NCBI GenBank assembly: GCA_019359175.1
Contig: JAHHHU010000006.1
Location: 62,001 to 126,000 of the forward strand
Reading direction: 5' to 3'
Length of the DNA: 64,000 nucleotides
Source: Phormidium tanganyikae FI6-MK23
GTDB lineage: Bacteria; Cyanobacteriota; Cyanobacteriia; Leptolyngbyales; Leptolyngbyaceae
The notes under the pieces are model-generated. The model was not told the DNA's origin. It worked only from the letters and a program-made list of their open reading frames with translations, and did no database searches. Position 1 is the stretch's first letter. Each line of letters opens with the position of its first letter. Both the position numbers and the translations under genes were made by a program. Below are positions 55,137-63,744 of the stretch, piece by piece.

Positions 55137-56000
55137 TTAATCTTGTTTTGGAACGACTTTTAATCCTTGCTGCTTGAGCGCGATCGCAAACGCATCGGCT
55201 AGAGTCGCTTTCGTAATCACAGCGGAAAGGTCTACTCCTAAATGTACGATCGTTTGCGCGATTTGGGGACGAATGCCGCTGATGATACAGTCAGTTCCCA
55301 TCAATCGAGCGGCAGCAACCGTTTTAAGTAGGTGCTGTGCGACGAGTGTATCGACCGTAGGCACTCCGGTGATGTCAATAATCACAACTTGCGCTCCCGT
55401 TTCGACAATCTGCTGAAGCAGAGATTCCATCACGATTTGAGTTCGGGTGCTGTCTAGCGTCCCAATCATCGGCAGCGCGAGAATGCCTTGCCAGAGCTTG
55501 ACCACGGGCGTAGAGAGTTCTAGAAGTTCTTCTTGCTGGCGCAGAATGGTTTCTTCACGGGCTTTTTGATAAACCTCCATTGTCCAGAGTCCGAGCTGAT
55601 CGAGCAGCGTAGTTAAAGACGCGATCGCATCAGTAAAGAGATCGCCCTGCTGAGAAACTCCCTGCCGCAAGCGATCAAACAATGGTTTTTTGAAGGAGAA
55701 CACAAACAGCGCCACTTCTGAGGGTGTAAAGCCTTGCTGCACACGAGAGCGAGAAATATCAGCCAAAAACTGACGTACACTGCTCCATTCTGGAGCTTGA
55801 ACATCGCTTAAGTTGTAATGCTGAACGGCACTGCGTAACAGGCGTAAAAACTCTATACATTGCTGATCGAGTTCGCCTTTGCGAATCAAATCGCGCCGCA
55901 ACAGCTCAGACGTTTCTAGCTCTGTTTGCCATTCTTGCAGGAGTCCGGCTTCGTCTTGTTCCAGAATCTCGGCAATTTTGCTGGCACTACTGATTGGCAT
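55137..56000 (-). CDS. rsbR: Stressosome sensor RsbR (N-terminal RsbRD-like, C-terminal STAS)
   Basis: A 287-residue co-antagonist. Residues about 10-150 are a helical RsbRD/globin-like sensory domain (EQDEAGLLQEWQTELETSELLRRD ... SRVQQGFTPSEVALFVFSFKK). A linker helix (145-165) leads to the STAS domain (165-285), with LWQGILALPMIGTLDSTRTQIV and VIIDITGVPTVDTLVAQHLL. T218 in VDT corresponds to one RsbT phosphorylation site, and S184/T185 lie at the other. ATG 56000 is chosen over 56015 because GGAG lies 9 bases upstream. It is the first gene of the module; the signal sensed is unknown. Confidence 0.9.
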   Translation of the reverse strand: MPISSASKIAEILEQDEAGLLQEWQTELETSELLRRDLIRKGELDQQCIEFLRLLRSAVQHYNLSDVQAPEWSSVRQFLADISRSRVQQGFTPSEVALFVFSFKKPLFDRLRQGVSQQGDLFTDAIASLTTLLDQLGLWTMEVYQKAREETILRQQEELLELSTPVVKLWQGILALPMIGTLDSTRTQIVMESLLQQIVETGAQVVIIDITGVPTVDTLVAQHLLKTVAAARLMGTDCIISGIRPQIAQTIVHLGVDLSAVITKATLADAFAIALKQQGLKVVPKQD

Positions 56001-56142
56001 TCTCGATCGCTCCATTCCACACTCTAAGTTCTAGCTAACCGTAGGAGTTCGTTCTTACGGAATACATCCTGGGACAGATCTGTTGAAGTCTTTCTAATTT
56101 TGAATGAGAAACAATGTAGGTAATTGATGATTCTTTGGTTCT

Positions 56143-58080
56143 TTATCTTATAAGTGCAACGATCGCTTCGATGAGTTGTTCAACATCTAGCGGCTTTGAG
56201 AGATGAATGCGATATCCAACAGCAAACGCTTGCTGCTTCACCGATTCATCAAGATAGGCAGTCAGCGCGATCGCAGGGATCGACTGATCTGGAATTAGAC
56301 CGCGAATTTCACGCAGCAGCATATACCCATCCTTTCCGGGCATTGCAATATCACTGACTAGAATCGCGGGACAAAACGCCTGAAATTGCTTGATCGCTTC
56401 GTCTGCCGAAGTCGCGATCGCAACGATCGCACCTTGATCCTCTAAGACAAATCTGACAAATTCGAGGCTATCAAAGTCATCATCTACGAGTAGAACTTTT
56501 AGCCCGTTTAAGCCGTCCTGAACTTGCAAACTGGGCGGAGAACTATCGATCAGCGGCAATGTGACAGCAAAGGTCGCGCCTTGTTCTGCGCCTCGACTGG
56601 TTGCAGTAATTGTGCCTTCGTGCAATTCAACTAGCTCACGCGAGATCGCAAGTCCGAGTCCCAATCCATCCTGCGATCTCGGTGCATTCGTTTGGGCTTG
56701 TCGAAAGCGATCAAACACAAACGGCAAAAACTCTGCACTAATCCCTTTCCCGGTGTCACTGACGCAAATTTCGATGTGTGCATCTCGACGGGTTAAGGCA
56801 ATTTCGACTCGCCCCTGCTCAGGCGTGAATTTGATTGCATTCGTAAGCAGGTTCCAAACCACTTGCTGCAAACGGTTTGGATCTCCTAACACTTCATTCA
56901 CAGCGTGATCAATGTTCGATTCGATTTGAATCTGTTTTACTTCAGCGAGTGGACGAACCATATCGATCGCGGCTTCAATCACGAGCGGCAAACTGAGCGG
57001 AACGCGATCGATTCGCAAATTGCCTTGCACCATGCGGGAAACATCTAGCAAATCCTCGATGAGCTGCAATTGATTTTTTGCACTACGTTCGATCGATTGC
57101 AATGCACGAGTCAAAGTCGCGGAATCGGGGGCTTTTGATTGCAATAGTTTTGACCAACCAAAGATAGAATTGAGCGGCGATCGTAGTTCATGCGCCACGA
57201 TTGCAAGAAATTCATCTTTGCTATGGTTTGCAGTTTCGGCTTCTGTACGTGCGACTTGAGCTTGATGTAATAGTTCATCGCGTTCGGCTTGAGCTTGTAC
57301 TCGATCGGTGACATCGCGCCACGCGGAAACAAATCCATCCTCTAGTTTTGACGATCGAATGTCATAAAACCGCGCGAGATCCTGATCCCCAACCGTATCA
57401 GAATACTCAAATGATTCTTTAATGAGTGGTTCCCCAGTTTCCACGATTCGACAATGTTCTGCAAATGCACCGCTTTCACGATAGTGCGGAAACGTTTCAG
57501 AAAGTGTTTTCCCAATCGCGTCTTCGCTCAACCGATTACTTTCAAGAGCAATCCGATTCCAGTAGTCAATCCGAAAGTCGATAATTTGTCCGGTGTCGTC
57601 TCGAACTGTGGAACAGATGCCAAAGCAATCGAGCAAGTTTTCGATCGAAGTCCGAAACCGTTCTTCGCTCTGTTGAAGTTTGCGGCGCAGATCAGCATTT
57701 TCGATCGCGCTTCGCATTGCCGATCTCATTTCTTCCGGTACGGTTTGCCCTTTCACAAAATAATCTTCAGCACCATGCTTAAAGGCAGTTGCAGCCGTTA
57801 CCGCATCGTCATAACAACTCACCACAACGACAGGCGGACAAGCTCCCTGCGTCTGCGCTTTCAGTCGGTTTAAAAACTCAAATCCATCCAAGTCGGGCAG
57901 CTTGATATCTAACAAAATTCCGTCCGGTAGCTGCGTTCGGCAAAGCGCTAATCCTTCTGCTGCGGAGGTGCTTTCAAGAATGGTATAGGAGACCTGAGAG
58001 TCAGCCAGCAAATACCGTCTGAAGATATAACGATCGGTTTCAGAATCTTCGACGATCAAGACGGTTCGGTGCTGTATCAT
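56143..58080 (-). CDS. Hybrid histidine kinase: receiver-PAS-HisKA-ATPase-receiver
   Basis: A 645-residue soluble phosphorelay kinase. The N-terminal receiver (about 5-125) has D58 in GILLDIKLPD. A PAS domain spans about 138-262, with the downstream AWRDVTDRVQ border. HisKA carries H297 (FLAIVAHELRSPLNSIFGWSKLL), and the ATPase has NLLTNAIKF, VSDTGKGIS and GLGLGLAISREL. A C-terminal receiver (about 527-640) has D577 in LVSDIAMPGKDG. ATG 58080 follows GGAG by 6 bases and replaces the upstream 58098 start. It lies 142 bases upstream of rsbR on the same strand, so it may share regulation with the stressosome module. Confidence 0.92.
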   Translation of the reverse strand: MIQHRTVLIVEDSETDRYIFRRYLLADSQVSYTILESTSAAEGLALCRTQLPDGILLDIKLPDLDGFEFLNRLKAQTQGACPPVVVVSCYDDAVTAATAFKHGAEDYFVKGQTVPEEMRSAMRSAIENADLRRKLQQSEERFRTSIENLLDCFGICSTVRDDTGQIIDFRIDYWNRIALESNRLSEDAIGKTLSETFPHYRESGAFAEHCRIVETGEPLIKESFEYSDTVGDQDLARFYDIRSSKLEDGFVSAWRDVTDRVQAQAERDELLHQAQVARTEAETANHSKDEFLAIVAHELRSPLNSIFGWSKLLQSKAPDSATLTRALQSIERSAKNQLQLIEDLLDVSRMVQGNLRIDRVPLSLPLVIEAAIDMVRPLAEVKQIQIESNIDHAVNEVLGDPNRLQQVVWNLLTNAIKFTPEQGRVEIALTRRDAHIEICVSDTGKGISAEFLPFVFDRFRQAQTNAPRSQDGLGLGLAISRELVELHEGTITATSRGAEQGATFAVTLPLIDSSPPSLQVQDGLNGLKVLLVDDDFDSLEFVRFVLEDQGAIVAIATSADEAIKQFQAFCPAILVSDIAMPGKDGYMLLREIRGLIPDQSIPAIALTAYLDESVKQQAFAVGYRIHLSKPLDVEQLIEAIVALIR

Positions 58081-58499
58081 ATGATCTCCAGCGTACATAG
58101 CGGCGAAATTGAATTGCGCTATGTGAATTTAAACAGGGATAGCATAATCCTATGAGAAATGGTTTTTTATTAATCGAAGCAATACAAATCGAAGCGATAC
58201 AGAAAGTATTAATTTGAAGTGCGATCGCCTTTTCAAAACGGTTAATCTTAAATCTGCTGATTCTTCGTACCCATTTCGGCAAATTCAGCGTTTAAGAAGC
58301 TTTGCCTCCTCACTTTAGTTCTCACACGGAAGTAAATGAGGAGGGTTGGTCTTGTTTGTTAATTTCATCTTCAACTTACCAAAGTATTTCGCGCTTAAGT
58401 CGGAGTCACACCGAAACATTACCGTGATCGCTTTTGACGTGCTATCGATCGCCCGTTCGTGGTTTGAACACGGACGGGACAGAAACAAGCTCAAAAGCA
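58081..58499. other. 419-bp gap without a supported gene
   Basis: Two short minus-strand frames (up to 80 codons) have no family match, poor start context and Cys/Ser/Arg-rich shadow-like composition. The region holds the promoter of the hybrid kinase gene and the 3' flank of the DUF2358 gene. I see no strong hairpin or repeat. Confidence 0.4.
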
Positions 58500-58883
58500 T
58501 CACGCACTTGCATTAAAAATCTGCTTCACCACATCCAACCGCGAACAATCCCAGTAATCCAAATGAGACGAAATCAATCCCTCTGAATTGACCTTCAGCT
58601 CACTTTTCCCCGAAATCGCCATTCGCGGCTTCCAAGGCAATGGAGCATTCCAGCTCAACGTCCAACGAGTTTGAATCTCATCTTCAACTTGCTCGATCGA
58701 ATGCAAATCCATTCGCACATTGATAAACGTCGTCCGAATAAACTTGATCATCGCGCGATATCGATCGACTCCGCGAAACCGATTCGTCGGATCTTGAAAA
58801 AACACATCCGAGGCATAGATGCTATAGGTCTGATCGACTGGAAATCGTGCATAATCCTCGCGCAACACTTCCACTAAATTCAC
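58500..58883 (-). CDS. DUF2358 protein
   Basis: A 127-residue protein of the DUF2358 family, found in cyanobacteria and plants and built on an NTF2-like fold. VEVLREDYARFPVDQTYSIYASDVFFQDPTNRFRGVDRYRAMIKFI and RWTLSWNAPLPWKPRMAISGKSELKV are the conserved parts. The function is unknown. The frame opens earlier, but a GTG at 58883 preceded by GAGGTGGA overlaps the upstream stop as GTGA, giving tight translational coupling with the CesT-like gene. The two proteins may act together. Confidence 0.85.
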   Translation of the reverse strand: MNLVEVLREDYARFPVDQTYSIYASDVFFQDPTNRFRGVDRYRAMIKFIRTTFINVRMDLHSIEQVEDEIQTRWTLSWNAPLPWKPRMAISGKSELKVNSEGLISSHLDYWDCSRLDVVKQIFNASA

Positions 58884-59446
58884 GACTCCACCTCGTCCCA
58901 CAATCGTCTTAACTGTCGCTGCCAAGCCTCCATCGTCTCAGACCGCGACTGCGATCCCATCGCCAAATCCCCCATGACCCCCTCTTGATAAAAGCGATCG
59001 AGCGTTTGCATCGTCGCCTCTAAAGATTGTCCCTGCCGTTTTGCCCCTTGCACAATCTGCCGAATTCGCTTGTCCACAAACGTATTAAAGATTTCATCCA
59101 ATCCCTGTTGCCGCAAAGCTAACAATCGCTGAATTACAGATTGCAAATCCTCGATCGACAATCCCGCCATCGAATGCTGAAACACTGTCCAAAGCACTCC
59201 TTGATGCAGTGCGTAGCGCGTTTCTTGAGTCAGATCAAAATTCGACTCTAAAAGCTGTTCCCAATATGGTTCAGCATCTTGAGCAGGCGCGATCGGCAAC
59301 AACACGCGCAGCCAACTCTGATCGTCTGATAACAATACCAATAATCGAAACTGCGGCGTTTCAATCTGAAACGATCCCGCAGCCAGCGATTGAACCTGCT
59401 CCCCAAATAGAGCACTCAACGTCGAGGTCAATTCATCTAAAGTCAT
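58880..59446 (-). CDS. CesT/YbjN-like chaperone-fold protein of unknown role
   Basis: A 188-residue cytoplasmic protein. The first 120 residues (TLDELTSTLSALFGEQVQSLAAGSFQIETPQFRLLVLLSDDQSWLRVLLPI ... LLESNFDLTQETRYALHQGVLWTVFQH) resemble the type III secretion chaperone (CesT) or YbjN fold. The helical C-terminus (EIFNTFVDKRIRQIVQGAKRQGQSLEATMQTLDRFYQEG) is specific to cyanobacterial homologues. No secretion system genes are nearby. It overlaps the DUF2358 gene by four bases. ATG 59446 is preferred to the TTG at 59452. Confidence 0.7.
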   Translation of the reverse strand: MTLDELTSTLSALFGEQVQSLAAGSFQIETPQFRLLVLLSDDQSWLRVLLPIAPAQDAEPYWEQLLESNFDLTQETRYALHQGVLWTVFQHSMAGLSIEDLQSVIQRLLALRQQGLDEIFNTFVDKRIRQIVQGAKRQGQSLEATMQTLDRFYQEGVMGDLAMGSQSRSETMEAWQRQLRRLWDEVES

Positions 59447-59531
59447 AATCAATAGAGCACAGATAGATTAGAGAGCAAACCAACTGCAAAGTAGGCTGCT
59501 CTCTCCTTTAATGTAATCCCAACACTCCCAC

Positions 59532-59562
59532 AAAAAAACCTGACCAATCACTTGATCAGGTT
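59532..59562 (-). terminator. Rho-independent terminator after the DUF4912 gene
   Basis: On the minus strand a 10-bp stem (59553-59562 with 59537-59546, one G-U pair) and a 6-base loop are followed by seven T. It stands 60 bases after the DUF4912 stop and before the CesT-like gene, so the two are separate transcripts. Confidence 0.75.
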
Positions 59563-59621
59563 GGAAGGGAGAACTCCGAGAAGGATGAAAGACTCGGTTT
59601 GATCATCCTTCGTCGTTTAAT

Positions 59622-60881
59622 TTAAGCCAGCCATTCTTCGACGGCTTCTTCTTTCGCATTGGTGCGACGTGCAGGCGTTTCACGCTCAAACTTCATGTGA
59701 ATCTCGCGATTCTGTTCGCCATCTGCCGCGACCGCCATGATCGGGAAGTCGATCAACCCATCCTGGAAGGACATTTGGAAGCGGAAGGTTCCGTCCGAGT
59801 TGAGCTTGACTGGGCGACCGCCGATCGTCACAGTCGCATCCGGTTCTGTTGCGCCATAGACGATCAGTTCGGCATCTGCAATCAGCCAGAATTTACGCGG
59901 ACGAATCGGAGGTGCAGAAGCCGAGAAGCCGACACCCGACATCGTTAGACCGGAAGCAGTCGGAAGCGCCCACATTCCCACACCCGACGGGAACACATAA
60001 GAACTAATCGTTTCTAGATGCGGTGCTGCGGCAGAATGCTGCATCGAACCGTAAAGCGATCCCGCGATTCGCATCGCTTCGGTCGTTTGTGCCATGCCGA
60101 AGATTTGATCGTAAATCGGGTTTCCGCCTTGAACGCCACCGTTAACGCCCGCAACCGAGGACTTCTGGGCTGGGGGAACCAATTCTGCAAAGGTCTGTCC
60201 GCGCAGATCTTCATCCCACGCTAAGGTGATGAACTGATCTTCGATCCAGTCAGAAGGATAGACCGGAGGCACTCGCACCGGAGCCGATCGCGCTAATAGG
60301 AGCCAGCGTCCATCTGCCGCACGGTAGCCCACTTCGATCGCATAATCTCGATCGCTCAACGGAACAGGTAAATACCATTCCCGCGCCATCTCATCACAGG
60401 GATACTCTTGCACACTGTGCGGACTTTGGTACTCCAGATTGACATCTGTGACATCGTATACGCGCAGGGCTAACTGTTGTCCACCTTGGCGGCGCAACTC
60501 CTGCTTGTGGTCGTTGGGAATATCCCAATACGTATACGCCCACTGGGGATCACGCGGCATTAAAACAATTCGGCTTTCTCCGTATCCTTCCGGGAGATCA
60601 ATCAGGTCGGCATCGACCATTGATAAAATATTTGCGCTTACAACAGGCTCTAATTGAGGATCATCTTGTCCAACGTCGAATTTGGTTGCTTCCACGGCTT
60701 CTTGTGCCTCTAGGGTACGGGACGGGGTAGGGGTTGAAAATCGAGTCCGTTCAATCTCCTGAATTGATGCGAGCAGTTGATCTTTCCGCATCCGGCTATA
60801 GCGCGATACGCCATATTCGCTGGCAACTCGACGTAGTTGTCGCAGCGTCATTTCAGTGAGAGGGGGACGTTCTGTAGCCAT
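59622..60881 (-). CDS. DUF4912 protein with Rho-N-like N-terminus
   Basis: A 419-residue protein. The N-terminal 45 residues (LTEMTLRQLRRVASEYGVSRYSRMRKDQLLASIQEIE) are a Rho-N/SAP-like helical domain that may bind nucleic acid. The DUF4912 domain spans about 95-225 (ESRIVLMPRDPQWAYTYWDIPNDHKQELRRQGG and EVGYRAADGRWLLLARSAPVRVPP). The C-terminus (about 328-405) looks like a beta-sandwich (YGATEPDATVTIGGRPVKLNSDGTFRFQMSF). It is widespread in cyanobacteria with no assigned function. GGAGAAGTG precedes the ATG. It is divergent from the DUF2993 gene. Confidence 0.85.
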   Translation of the reverse strand: MATERPPLTEMTLRQLRRVASEYGVSRYSRMRKDQLLASIQEIERTRFSTPTPSRTLEAQEAVEATKFDVGQDDPQLEPVVSANILSMVDADLIDLPEGYGESRIVLMPRDPQWAYTYWDIPNDHKQELRRQGGQQLALRVYDVTDVNLEYQSPHSVQEYPCDEMAREWYLPVPLSDRDYAIEVGYRAADGRWLLLARSAPVRVPPVYPSDWIEDQFITLAWDEDLRGQTFAELVPPAQKSSVAGVNGGVQGGNPIYDQIFGMAQTTEAMRIAGSLYGSMQHSAAAPHLETISSYVFPSGVGMWALPTASGLTMSGVGFSASAPPIRPRKFWLIADAELIVYGATEPDATVTIGGRPVKLNSDGTFRFQMSFQDGLIDFPIMAVAADGEQNREIHMKFERETPARRTNAKEEAVEEWLA

Positions 60882-61251
60882 ATCACTTCTCCGTGATTTG
60901 TGTGTCAGTCCTTTCTCAAGCGGTCAGGCATCTCTTTGAGCGCATATTCGCGGTCAGGGGATCACCAAAACTAGGTTTACTAATTTTCGGGGATCGCAAG
61001 ATGCTTCATATACTGCAACAAACCCTCAGATCGATCAAGGGGTGGGAGCGCTTGATTGATCTGGCTTTTACGAGTTTGCAGGCGGTTGAGGGATCGTTTT
61101 GTCAGAATTCCATGACAATTGTAGCGATCTGGGATCGGTCATTGGCGCAAGTGGGATCACGATTTGGAACTTTTTATCGAGGTTTCCTGACAATTAGGAG
61201 AAGGAATTGCTTTCCTGTACACTGCTGTAAACAATCCTTGATTAACCTCGT
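60882..61251. other. 370-bp divergent intergenic region
   Basis: A 120-codon plus-strand frame from 60893 fills most of this gap, but its composition is shadow-like and it ends exactly on the next start, so I do not call it. An 11-base inverted repeat (61029-61039 and 61051-61061, one mismatch) with a G-rich loop is present. Promoters for both flanking genes must lie here. Confidence 0.4.
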
Positions 61252-62034
61252 ATGACTTTGGGCGATCGCGAAACCACCGAATCTGAAGAAATGACCCCAG
61301 AATCGATCGAGCCTTCTGGCAAAGGGAGCCGATTGATCAGTAAAGTCCTCGCGCCAGCGGTTCGTCTCTGGCTGCGATCGCAGGTCGAACAAGTCGAAGC
61401 GCTACAAGTCGAGATCACGGCAGGCGATCGCCAAATTCTTTCTGGCTATATTCAGCAAATCGCGATCTCTGCAAAAAACGCGATTTATCAAGGACTAGCC
61501 CTGAATCAAATTCAACTGACTGGACAAAATATTCGAGTCAACGCAGGTCAGATCGTGCGAGGCAAGCCGTTACAATTGCTAGAACCGATCCGAATTCAGG
61601 GATCAGTTTTGCTCGAAGAAGCTGACTTGAATGCGTCTCTCAAAGCTCCTTTATTAAAAGCAGGCGTAACAGAATTTTTACTGACGCTGCTGCGCTCTGG
61701 TGCAGCGGGCATTGGCAGCAATCGAGACTTGAATCTGCAAAATTTCACGATTCAATTGAGATCGCAGCAAGTCGTTCTCGGTGCAACCTTAGTGTCAGAC
61801 AGCGGCAACGAAACCCCGATCGCGATTCGGACTGGATTTGCTCTCGCCGCCCCAAACTTACTCAAACTCGTGAACCCTCAATGGCTTCCTCATGCCACCG
61901 CAAAACGAGGATTACCGCTTTCTGATCTCGATGGCTACACCTTTAATTTGGGAGATGAAACTGAGATTCACGAATTGGCGATCGACCCCGAAAAAGTGAC
62001 CTGCCAAGGAAAACTAATCGTTCTTCCAGCGTAG
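61252..62034 (+). CDS. DUF2993 (LmeA-like) lipid-binding-fold protein
   Basis: A 260-residue protein of the DUF2993 family, distantly related to the mycobacterial phospholipid-binding LmeA. VLAPAVRLWLRSQVEQVEALQVEITAGDRQILSGYIQQIAISAKNAIYQGLALNQIQLTGQNIRV carries the usual repeating strand pattern of the first domain. IRIQGSVLLEEADLNASLKAPLLKAGVTEFLLTLL opens the second half. Cyanobacterial members lack a clear signal peptide, as here, so localisation is uncertain. Lipid binding is inferred from the family fold. The FHA gene follows after about 230 bases. Confidence 0.85.
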   Translation: MTLGDRETTESEEMTPESIEPSGKGSRLISKVLAPAVRLWLRSQVEQVEALQVEITAGDRQILSGYIQQIAISAKNAIYQGLALNQIQLTGQNIRVNAGQIVRGKPLQLLEPIRIQGSVLLEEADLNASLKAPLLKAGVTEFLLTLLRSGAAGIGSNRDLNLQNFTIQLRSQQVVLGATLVSDSGNETPIAIRTGFALAAPNLLKLVNPQWLPHATAKRGLPLSDLDGYTFNLGDETEIHELAIDPEKVTCQGKLIVLPA

Positions 62035-62265
62035 ACTTCGCAGAATACCCATCTGAAGATGCAGGCTAACAAGACAACCGAAATCTTTGAGAGTCGCTAC
62101 TGTTCGACTAAATTTCGCTGAATTTTCTACAGCTTCACCTGAAATATCGAATCCGTTGTGGCTACACTGCTTGATGAAGTAGCTCCACCGAATAATGACG
62201 ACAATTCTTGTTGCAAAAGGAAATTCCAAACGAAGCCGCCCGCGACGCTGGAACTTTCTTGCGTC

Positions 62266-62793
62266 ATGACTGATATTCCCAATCACCCAACTCCCGCCAT
62301 GATTTGCTGGAAAACTTACGTTCAATTTGCAGCACTGCGATCGAGAAAACTCCTCTCACAGCGCAATATTGAACCTGAACCGCCCGACGAAAAAGAAATC
62401 GAAACGGGGGTCGATTGTCGCCCTCGATTGCTGTTGCGACTTCCAGACGGCATGATTTATTTCTGGTTACACAACCAGCAGAATTGGCGAATTGGGCGCA
62501 GCAAAGACTGTGATATCGTGCTGGCGGATCAGTGCGTATCGAGATATCACGCTACGGTACAGAGGGTCGAACCGGGTGAGTTCTACTTGATGGATCTAAA
62601 CAGCTATAACGGGTCGTTTATCAACGGGCGACGAGTGCGAGAGATTTCCCGAATTCATTCCGGTGATCGCTTAAATTTTGGGCAGATCGAGCTTGAGTTT
62701 TACGATGGAACGTTCAGCCGAGTCGAACCCTCTAAACCTGAGGAAGTAACGGCAGAACTAAAGTCACAAAGTAGTAGACCAATGGTGCGGTAA
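62266..62793 (+). CDS. FHA-domain protein
   Basis: A protein of about 175 residues with a C-terminal forkhead-associated domain that binds phosphothreonine peptides. Conserved FHA residues are GRSKDCDIVL (77-86, with the Arg and Ser), SRYHA (92-96) and NGSFING (115-121). The first 50 residues are low in structure. The frame opens at GTG 62158; ATG 62266 is preferred, and ATG 62299 is also possible. The last 62 bases overlap the convergent cdsA gene. Its kinase partner is not in the window. Confidence 0.82.
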   Translation: MTDIPNHPTPAMICWKTYVQFAALRSRKLLSQRNIEPEPPDEKEIETGVDCRPRLLLRLPDGMIYFWLHNQQNWRIGRSKDCDIVLADQCVSRYHATVQRVEPGEFYLMDLNSYNGSFINGRRVREISRIHSGDRLNFGQIELEFYDGTFSRVEPSKPEEVTAELKSQSSRPMVR

Positions 62794-63604
62794 AGACGTA
62801 GCTATCCGCACGATCGAGAATGCCGCCGTGTCCCGGAATTAACTGACCTGAATCTTTCACACCCGCATCGCGTTTCATCATCGATTCGGTTAAGTCTCCG
62901 AGCAAGCTGGCAATCCCGACCAACAAGCCGAGTGATACTCCCGTGATGGGCCATCCTGACCAGTTGAGATACCAGGACCCAACGACCGCAACCGTTACAC
63001 TAGCAGACACTCCAAAGACTGCACCTTCGACGGTCTTTTTGGGGCTGATATCGGAAAGGCGAGTGCGACCAATCCAGCGACCGACGGTATAGGCTCCAAT
63101 GTCTGCTGCCCACATACAGACAAAGGCCAACAGCGTGTGAGTCAGCCCTTGAGGAAGTGCGTCCAAGCCTTGCCATGAGGTAAGCCAGAAGCCATCAAGC
63201 GGAAGATTACTCATATCCGCTTGTTCAAGCGATCGCAATCGAATCCAAAAGCTCGGCAAATATCCCACATAAAACAGCCCCAAAATCGAGGCGGAAATAT
63301 CTGCGATCGTGGCAAATTTTGGCTGAAAGAGGAGATAGAAACAGATCAGCGTTCCGGCAACGGGGAAGATCGCGTCTGCTAGAGCGGGATTGAGATTCGA
63401 GATGAAGAGAAGGATCTGCGTCACAACGAGCGTCGTTTTGACGGCTGGGGCGATTCCTTTGGCGCGGACAAGTTCAAAATACTCTAGCTGTCCCAGGTAG
63501 ATGATGACAGCGAAAAAGGCAGTGAAATACCACCCGCCTAGTAAGAACATTACCAAAGCGACGGCGATCGCGACAATGCCACTGAGAATGCGAGACCAAG
63601 GCAT
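62732..63604 (-). CDS. cdsA: Phosphatidate cytidylyltransferase
   Basis: A 290-residue integral membrane enzyme that makes CDP-diacylglycerol from phosphatidic acid and CTP, feeding phosphatidylglycerol synthesis. About eight helices are visible. The family signature is SMMKRDAGVKDSGQLIPGHGGILDRADS (about 242-270), with conserved KDSG and HGGxxDR residues. The frame opens at TTG 63655, but homologues begin at MPWSRI, so ATG 63604 is chosen. The end VYYFVTLVLPLLPQV is normal for cyanobacterial CdsA, so the 62-base overlap with the FHA gene is real. Confidence 0.93.
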   Translation of the reverse strand: MPWSRILSGIVAIAVALVMFLLGGWYFTAFFAVIIYLGQLEYFELVRAKGIAPAVKTTLVVTQILLFISNLNPALADAIFPVAGTLICFYLLFQPKFATIADISASILGLFYVGYLPSFWIRLRSLEQADMSNLPLDGFWLTSWQGLDALPQGLTHTLLAFVCMWAADIGAYTVGRWIGRTRLSDISPKKTVEGAVFGVSASVTVAVVGSWYLNWSGWPITGVSLGLLVGIASLLGDLTESMMKRDAGVKDSGQLIPGHGGILDRADSYVFTAPLVYYFVTLVLPLLPQV

Positions 63605-63744
63605 AAGATTTTCAGCGTTCACAACAGAAACTTGGTCTAACTGTCCCTTTCTCAACCTGCGAAGTCGGTGTTGTTCAGAGTTACATTCAGGTTAAGAAGG
63701 TTAAGAGTCATTTGGATCACTTTATCAGAGTGCAGCATGAAATT

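Noticed and set aside
56039-56060. Hairpin with a TTCG loop upstream of rsbR
   Set aside because: It is stable only as plus-strand RNA, which is not expected to be transcribed there; the minus-strand version has mismatches.
58315-58503. 62-codon minus-strand frame
   Set aside because: No start context or family; overlaps the end of the DUF2358 gene.
60893-61255. 120-codon plus-strand frame before the DUF2993 gene
   Set aside because: No family, composition like non-coding sequence, and it fills a divergent promoter region.
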